In this document: piece after piece, positions 57,060 through 64,000 of the stretch
Layout of the letters: each line of letters begins with the position of its first letter
How positions within the stretch are numbered: position 1 is the stretch's first letter
Source of the DNA: Orientallactaga sibirica
Taxonomy: Eukaryota; Chordata; Mammalia; Rodentia; Dipodidae
Length of the DNA: 64,000 bases
Reading direction: 5' to 3'
Assembly (NCBI GenBank): GCA_036365145.1
Contig: JAEOAD010000004.1
Coordinates: 54,062,001-54,126,000, forward strand
Made by a program: the position numbers and the translations under genes
The notes under the pieces: generated by a model
What the model was told of the DNA's origin: nothing
The model's input: the letters and a program-made list of their open reading frames with translations, nothing else
Database searches by the model: none

Positions 57060-58556
57060 CCCAGAAAATGGCCAAAACTTCAATAGACTTTCACCACGGA
57101 AAACCCTGTGGACCTGAGGCACCATTGGAAAATGACTTATCTAAACATTATGAAACTCATAGGAGATGGTTATACCTATGAAAAGCTGAAGAGAGCCTTA
57201 GGGAATGCTCAGAATAACACGGAAATGTCCTGGACCACTAAGCAAGCATTTGGCCTCCCACTGCCAGTCTTCCTGTGTCTAAATTAATAGCAGCTAGAAC
57301 TGTAAACACCAAATGGCAAACAGTTCACATGCATTCCAGGAGAATGGAAAAGATAAGCTCTCTCTCTCTCTCCCTCTCACTCTCTCTTCCTACCTCTCCT
57401 CTCTATACTCACTTCCTCTATAATATTATCTATCTTTTTCTTCCCTCACCTTTCTAGGTGCAGACTTAAAACTCCCAGTGCCAGCACAGGGTTAAACTCC
57501 ACAATGAGCTCTTGATCGGAGACATCTACAAGAGGTCTCCCACACACACACAAAAAAAAAGACAGACTTTTGTCAGAGTTCTTGGTGACCCACCAAAGTA
57601 ATGGTAAGACCCTACTGTTGAAGATAGCATATGTGTGTGAGACCAAACACAGCTGGCCAGAATCTGGAAGAAGGTCAGTCCCCAGACAGTTAGCTAGTCT
57701 AGTACCAGAGGGTGCTACATGAGCAACTGGGGGAAAATGTCTGACATTGGTCCAAACAACTTGCAGTCTAAGATACCCAGCAGGAAACAACTTGACGTAA
57801 TGCTCATACAAGTGCAGTAGTGGCAAACAGCCATGGTGGGTAACCAACTGCTCTTGATTTGGCTAACAGATCCACTCAGTGGAATGGAACTCATTGCTGG
57901 AACTGGGAAATAAGTCAAAACCAGGTACAAAAAATGAGCTCAGTCTCCAAGATCAAGATACCACCAAATGTGGGCTAGAAGAGAGCCAACGCATATAAAA
58001 TTCCCTCCAAAACATACATGGTCATCCCTTCTATCTAGTACTAACTTCTCTCTCCATTGGAGAATTTGCTTATCTTTTTTCAGGTGGACAACGAACCTGA
58101 AGGGAGGATCAGCTAACCACACCTCACCAGGGCCCCAGCTGAAACCATAGAACAACACAGGGGAAGGGCAAGAGTTCAGCGTCCATGGCGATCACGACAC
58201 CAGAAAAAGGCTGAAGGAGATAAACACAGAGAACATCCAACTCGAACTAAGCCATATATCCAGAGACACAGAGGCTCCCAAAACCTCATCACTGAAACAG
58301 AACTAAAATGACCCCAATGTGGCTCAAGGAAACTCGCGGAAGAGGGGGCGGAAAGATTGTTAGTGTCACAAGTTGGGGCATTATGCACAGAGACTGGGGC
58401 CTACCCCCCAGAACTCTTGACTAACCTCACAATGCACGACCCACATTCCCCATTGATGAGGGTACCTTTGAAAGTGGGAGGACAGGGAGGAAGACAATGG
58501 AACCAATACTATGAATGTAAAATCAGAATAATATAAATAAAATATATATATTAAAA
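57060..58556 (+). mobile_element. L1 3' UTR with poly(A) end
   Basis: A (TC)n-rich segment (57358-57425), GAGGCTCCCAAAACCTCATC, GGAAGAGGGGGCGGAAAGAT and a terminal AATATAAATAAAATATATAT followed by A9. This is the most complete 3' UTR in the window and serves as reference for those at 15740, 20210 and 20898. ORF2 is missing or very short. An open frame on the other strand (57446-57847) is not coding. Confidence 0.8.
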
Positions 58557-59165
58557 AAAAAGAATGAAATGGAACTCAGGAGTGGAGGAGGCCCCTTCTC
58601 AGATGGCATGTTGAGAAGGGAACCCTCAGTGCAGCATCTGGGAAGAGTGCTGCTGGCTTTAGAGGATGACACCAGGGGCTACTCAGTTTAGTTAGCAATA
58701 CTTGTAAATCAGGTGGAACTGACAAAATAATTTAATGAATTTTACTTCCCTTGTGTGTTGACTGGGAAATGCTTTTCTTTGTTTACACGTTGGCAGGGTT
58801 GAAGTTAGTTTTTGTCTTTCATACCTGTCCTGTGTTTTTGACTGCCACTTTGTAGAGTGGTCAGGTCTGTTGTAGCATTCTCCAGCTCCTCTCTTGCTGT
58901 CCTCAGCAATAGTGAAACCATCCCTTTAGGTTGATCTCTCCATACAGGCCACACCCAATGTCAAGCTCCAGTTCTCCTATTTATACAATGCTCTAAACAT
59001 TCTGAATTTAAATGTTTCAAACTAATGTAAAAAAATAAAAATATATAGTCTTCATTACTGTGTTTTTCCTTGAGGAACCATCATTGTTGACACATGGGAG
59101 AAAAACTGACCACATAAAATATTTAGTTAACATATCTGCAAAGCAAAAGAAAAGAACCCATTTCC
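58557..59165. other. Unique sequence
   Basis: No feature recognised. Confidence 0.4.
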
Positions 59166-59257
59166 CAGGACCCATGTAAGCCAGATGCACAAGATTGCAC
59201 TTGCATCTGGAGTTCATTTGCAGCAGCTGAAGACTCTGGTATGCCCATTTTTTCTCT

Positions 59258-59298
<41 letters not shown>

Positions 59299-59360
59299 GT
59301 CTCTCTGCTTCTTTCTCTCTCAAATAAATTAATAAAAATAAAATATTTAAAAAGAAAAAA
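59166..59360 (+). repeat. Dipodid SINE, 5' truncated
   Basis: Starts at GGACCCATGTAAGCCAGATG; TTTGCAGCAGCTGAAGACTC, (TC)n at 59262-59292, AAATAAATTAATAAAAATAA tail. Confidence 0.88.
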
Positions 59361-59458
59361 AACAGTCATTTCAAAAGGTTTCATGCAGTTTTTTTAAAAT
59401 TTTTCAAAGTTTTTTATATAATAAAAATAACTACCTGTGGGTCCTTGCTATTCCTGGG

Positions 59459-60093
59459 GTTGTTGGCCACTGATGTCCCTGGCACAGGAGGAGTTGAGTG
59501 GAACAGGGTCTGGGAGAGGGTGAGTGCAGTGGACAATGAACCACCAGGGAGATGGTCTGATGGACAGTGCTCTCATTTATTCAAAAGGGGAGTGGGTTTA
59601 TAAACACTTGAGAAAGGTTGAGAAGGCGCATACAGACCATAAGGTGATTGGATACATAGGTTTATGGGTTGCTATCTAATTGGCTGGTATTGGAAGGCAG
59701 AAGTTGCGAACAAGAAGCTGAAAGGGAGATAACAGAAGTGGCGGGAAAAGCTACATGACTTCACATATTGGATGGCTACAGCTGCAGGGAGACTGTTTAC
59801 TATCATATAAGGGTCTCCTTGGCAGCTGGCCACAAGTCAGGAACTGTGAGGTTGGGGGTGCAAAATCTTAGAGGGTGGAATGCTCAGGTGCTTTGGGATG
59901 GGAGGAGGGCCTGCCCATTCTGCCTCATCTGAGCAAAGATGAGGCACACTACAACCTTATGAAAAGGGAGGGTCAGCTCCGTTGCCAGAGTGGGTTCCCA
60001 ATGATAAGGCTGGCTGCAACCCCCACAGCCCAAGGTCCCCAGCCATGTCCAACTTCCTCATTAGTCCCAGCCCGTGTTTTGCTATGCCCAACA
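59459..60093 (-). repeat. Probable solo LTR (about 635 bp)
   Basis: Markedly less AT-rich than its flanks. On the minus strand it could start TGTTGGGCATAGCAAAACAC and end GGCCAACA. AATAAATGAGAGCACTGTCC (59581 downward) looks like a poly(A) signal. No clear TSD was found, so the borders are provisional. The 91-codon frame at 59875-60150 lies across it and is not considered a gene. Confidence 0.5.
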
Positions 60094-60589
60094 ACAGTTA
60101 TATCCACCATATTTCTTTTTGTTTTCTATTTCATCATTTGTAGATTTTGAAACATTATTTGATTAGTGAAATAATCCTAAAATAGATAAAATTAAAACAG
60201 ATGGTTGTTTCAAAATTTTGATAATTAATGAGTAAAAGTCACAGGGAAGAACAAACAATAAGCCTCAATTTTCTGTCACTCCTTTTCCTTTCCCATAAAA
60301 GCAGTACATGTTCCTACTGACAATCATTTAATATGAGATATATATATCAGCATGCCATAGAGAACTCTGAGTGCACACACATCATGTCTTCTTCAAAAGC
60401 CTTTAGAAACCTGTCAGAAATATTGCAAGCAGCTTTAACTGTCAAGGAGTAATTTGACAGTTTTCCTTGAACTAAGAAGCTTAATTTTATAAAATTAAGG
60501 TATACTCATAATTTTAGGTCAAAAATAATCAAGAGAGTAGAACACCAAATACATTTGACCAGAAAATCACCTCTTTACATCAAGCAAAA
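60094..60589. other. AT-rich unique sequence
   Basis: A near-palindromic TAATTTTATAAAATTA at about 60482-60497. Nothing else seen. Confidence 0.4.
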
Positions 60590-61315
60590 ATATTGAAAGC
60601 TGATAAAGAGAAGTATCAATTTATTTACAAAAGCAAATTCTTTCACAATGACCTCAAAAATACCAAGGAATAAAACCGGATATTGGATATATTCTCCATG
60701 TTCATGAACTAGCTTGATCAATATTATGTCAGTGGCTGTATTGCTGAAAGTGACCTGTAAAGTCAATGTAATCCTCATCAAAATCCCAATGCCATTCTTC
60801 ACAGAAAGGGAAAAAAGACTAAAACTCATAAGAAATTTCAAATGATCATATATGCAAAGCAACTTTGAACAAAACATGTAAGGTGGGAAATATGAATCAT
60901 GGTTTCAAATCATATGACAGGGCTATGATAACAACATGTAATGCCACATAAAGAGATGGATGTACAAATGGAATCAAATACAGGACCTAGGGTGGCAGTG
61001 GGGAAAAATGCAGCTATAGCAATAGGATTTTCAACAAAAATGCCAATAACACATGTTGGAGTTAAGGCAGTCTCAGCAACAAATAGTACTAGGAAAACCG
61101 GATATACACATGTAGAAGAATAAAATATATCTCTATATTCACATCTATTTTAAAAAATCAAAATTTATCAAAGACATTAATGTTTGACCATTGAAACTAC
61201 TAGAGTAAAACCATGAGAAAACATCTCAAGATACGCTTATAGGCAAGAGCTTTCTTGATAGGACTCTTGCACTAGCTTAGGAAATAGAACGAAGTCACAA
61301 TTTGGATTGCATGAT
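60590..61315 (+). mobile_element. L1 ORF2 fragment
   Basis: Sense ORF2 words: AAAATACCAAGGAATAAAAC, AATGTAATCCTCATCAAAAT and CATAAAGAGATGGATGTACA. Multiple frame breaks. Confidence 0.8.
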
Positions 61316-61351
61316 TTTTTTGCTTTAAAAAAAAAAAAAAAAACTTTTCTT

Positions 61352-61519
61352 GGGCTGGAGAGATGGCTTAGGGGTTAAGGCGCCTGCCTCCAGGTCCCAC
61401 GTTTAGCCAGATGCAAAGTGACGCAAGGGCGCAATGCCACACTTGACCACAAGGGGGCATACACATCTGGATTTCATTCTCAGCAGCTGAAACACTGCTG
61501 GAGCGCCCATCTTGTCTTC

Positions 61520-61585
<66 letters not shown>

Positions 61586-61608
61586 TGTCTCTCCAAAAAA
61601 AAATAATA
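61352..61608 (+). repeat. Dipodid SINE, long subfamily
   Basis: GGGCTGGAGAGATGGCTTAG head, extra CACTTGACCACAAGGGGGCA block, then (CT)n (61522-61567) and (GT)n (61568-61588). ACTTTTCTTG at 61342-61351 and again at 61609-61618 is a likely TSD. Confidence 0.92.
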
Positions 61609-61618
61609 ACTTTTCTTG

Positions 61619-63115
61619 ACAACTTCCATAATTATAGACAGTAAGCCATTATAATTCTCTCCCCTTCCCCACTTTCCCCTTTACAAATCTACTCTCCATC
61701 ATATCCTCTCCTCCTTTCCATTAGTCTCTCTTTTATTCTGATGTCATCATCTTTTCCTCCTATTATGAGGGTGCTGTGTAGGTAGTACCAGACATTGTGA
61801 AATCATGGATATCCAGGCCATTTTTTGCCTGCAAGACTTCATTGTAAGTAGTCCTACCCTTCCTTTGGTTTTTACATTCTTTCCGTCACCTCTTTCACAA
61901 TGGACCATTAGCCTTGGAGGGTGTGATAGAGATTCTTCAGTACTGAACACTCTTCTATCACTTCTTCTCAGCACTATGGTGCCTTTTGAGTTATCCCAGG
62001 GGTCACTACCATCTGACAAGAGAATCTTCTTTAACCCAAAAGTGAGAGTAACATTAATATATGGTTATAATCATTAAGAGAAGTGTTTACTGGGCAGATT
62101 GGTGAGCATACTGCATGCATTTAGCCAGACATTAGCAGCTGTTTTACCCCTAGGGCTCATGACCTCCCTTGTCATAGGTTTTCAGTACCAAACATGCATT
62201 CCATCCTATGAAGTGGGCCTCCAGGCCAATTAGTTTCCCACATCTGGTTTTCCCCATAACAGATATGCCACTATTTCTCCCATTGGCTCATGTGGCCTGG
62301 CTGGCCAAACTTAAGGCTTGCAGTGTCCACTGTGGTTTATCTCCACTGATGACTTATTCTCCCAGAAGGCTGCATGCAGCATAGCTTTTTCCAGCATTCT
62401 TTCAGCTGGTCTACAAGGAGGATGTTTTCAGCTCAGCGCCAGCTTGATTTCACAGTGAACTTGTGACCCAAACATGTGGAGTCATGGACCGCCCTGGCCA
62501 ACAACTCACTGGAAGGTATCCCATTTCTGGCACTGAAAATTTTCTAGTAATATTCTCTGGCTTCTGGGTGTGTTATTGCACAGAAAAGTTGGTTTTCATA
62601 TAGCTTATTCATACCCTCTTAAATTTTTATTAACCCTCCTCCACCATTCTTTTACTCAATTTCTTCCCCTGACCTCACCTAGGCCATTTCACCCCTAGTA
62701 ATCTGCTCATCTATTTACATACGTACCATACCATCCCCTCAAGTCTTCCCCTCTCCTCCTTCCCTTATAGCCCCTTTGTAGCTTTCAAGTTTCTGCTAAC
62801 AATTTTTATTCCAGCTCACATAAAAGTCTAAACATTTGTAGCTAGGATCCACATATGAGATAGAATATGTGAAGTTTGACTTTCTGGGTCTGGGTTACCT
62901 CACTTAGTATAATCCTTTCCAGATCCATCCATTTCTCTGCAATTTTATAATTTTATTTTTCTTTACCACTGAATAGAACTCCATTGTATTAATGTACCAC
63001 ATCTTCATTATCCATTCATCAGTTGAGGGACATCTAGGCTGGTTCCATTTCCTACCTATTGTAAATAGAGTGGCAATAAATATGGATGTGCAGGTATCTC
63101 TAAGGTTATTTAGTT
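61619..63115 (-). mobile_element. L1 3' end (3' UTR and ORF2 terminus)
   Basis: Antisense L1: pyrimidine-rich blocks at 61650-61740 and 62630-62770 and ORF2 words TTACCTCACTTAGTATAATC, CACTGAATAGAACTCCATTG and CATTCATCAGTTGAGGGACA. It is 5' truncated near 63115. Confidence 0.8.
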
Positions 63116-63119
63116 AACA

Positions 63120-63271
63120 TACAAAAAGAGTTGCATTCAACATTTTTAACTACACATATCTTTGTTTCTCTTCTCCACTTCTCACTGCTTGTCCTTTTTG
63201 TCTCTTTAAGTAGATACCATCTGTTTCCATGTTGTATGCATATTGTATACATTTATGTATATGTGCCAGCC

Positions 63272-63352
<81 letters not shown>

Positions 63353-64000
63353 ATATTTGCCTTTCCAAGTTCAACTTAGCTTAAAATGATGATTTCTAGT
63401 TCCATATGTTTGCCTCCAAGAAACATAATTTTATTCTTGGAGTTTTATTCTAACTCCATTGTATATATGTGTCACATTCTCTTTATCAGTTGATAGGCAC
63501 CTGGGCTTTCCATGACATGATTAATGTGAACAGTATGGAAATTACCATGAATGTTCAAGTATCACTATTACATGCTGATTTAGATTCTTTCAGGTATATA
63601 CCCAGGAGTTGGACCTGGATGCTGTTAGTATCCACAATGGCTGTTCCAGTTCACATTCTCACCAGCAGTATTTAAGAGTTACTCTTTCACCACACTGTCA
63701 CCAGAATATAAAATATAATTTAAAATATTTATTGGACATTTGTATTTCTTTTGAGAATTGTATGTTAAACTCATGTGCTTCTTTAATGATTGAATGATTT
63801 GGGGACTTTGGTGTTGTTCGTGGATCTAGATATTAATCCCCTGCCAGGCTTAGGGTTACTGGTCATGCTTATTCATTTACTCATTTTTCCTCTTTTTTGA
63901 GGTGTGGATGTAGTATTTCCTCCCACTTATATTCCATCATTGATATGTTTTCTTCTGCTTGATCTAGTATATAGGTGATATTTTAAATTGCAAACAAATA
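63120..64000 (-). mobile_element. Second, older L1 3' end, running off the window
   Basis: The ORF2 terminus is present again (TTTTATTCTAACTCCATTGT, TATACCCAGGAGTTGGACCT, CAATGGCTGTTCCAGTTCAC), so this is a separate element. It is more diverged than its neighbour. Confidence 0.78.
63281..63347. repeat. (TA)n microsatellite in L1
   Basis: About 33 TA units, the longest pure TA tract in the window. Confidence 0.95.

Noticed and set aside
57446..57847. 133-codon minus-strand frame
   Set aside because: Antisense to an L1 3' UTR.
59875..60150. 91-codon plus-strand frame in a GC-richer patch
   Set aside because: It falls in a probable solo LTR and crosses its putative end.

Overview
This window is ordinary mammalian nuclear DNA, AT-rich and gene-poor, and I see no functional host protein-coding gene or RNA gene in it. 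The organism is a rodent, and I infer a jerboa (Dipodidae, Jaculus-like). The evidence is about two dozen copies of a tRNA-head SINE (head GGCTGGAGAGATGGCTTAG, a CCAGATGCA/CATCTGGAGTTC core, then CCATTCTCTCTC and an A-rich tail). I associate that SINE with dipodids from general knowledge; no search was run. B1, B4-like and ID-like SINEs, rodent-type L1 3' UTRs and MaLR LTRs also point to a rodent.

The most informative content is two class II (betaretrovirus-like) endogenous retroviruses, both on the minus strand. ERV-A (478-3457) is a compact 2.98 kb element with two LTRs differing at about 7 substitutions by my manual count, a perfect 6-bp target-site duplication (GGTTAC), a gag matrix remnant and an env transmembrane remnant. 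Nearly all of gag-pro-pol is gone, so it is built like the mouse ETn/MusD deletion derivatives. It inserted into an older B4 SINE, whose halves lie at 361-477 and 3458-3698. ERV-B (about 27362-33703) is a decayed type-D-like provirus. It has two near-identical LTRs (the 5' one truncated), a Lys-tRNA-like primer-binding site, gag with two zinc knuckles, protease, reverse transcriptase with YMDD, part of RNase H, part of integrase and an env TM remnant. It is broken by frameshifts and an internal pol deletion. Its leader carries an unusual array of CACGTG boxes and ATGGCG motifs.

Layout: 0-3.7 kb B4 SINE split by ERV-A; 3.7-14.3 kb SINEs, a twin-primed L1 and an old MaLR LTR in AT-rich DNA; 14.3-21.5 kb L1 3' ends, SINEs and a solo MaLR LTR with a 5-bp TSD; 21.5-27.3 kb SINEs, microsatellites and a possible LTR fragment; 27.3-33.7 kb ERV-B; 33.8-38.7 kb largely unannotated AT-rich DNA; 38.7-40.5 kb a MaLR element with two LTRs; 41-53 kb SINEs and long unique stretches; 53.6-58.6 kb a 5'-inverted L1 and an L1 3' UTR; 59.4-60.1 kb a probable solo LTR; 60.6-64 kb several L1 pieces.

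No set of genes works together here. The biology is retrotransposition history: nested insertions, repeated insertion into one target site, L1 5' inversions and non-autonomous ERV formation. A few anonymous reading frames of 90-122 codons outside repeats are listed, but I do not believe they are genes on present evidence.
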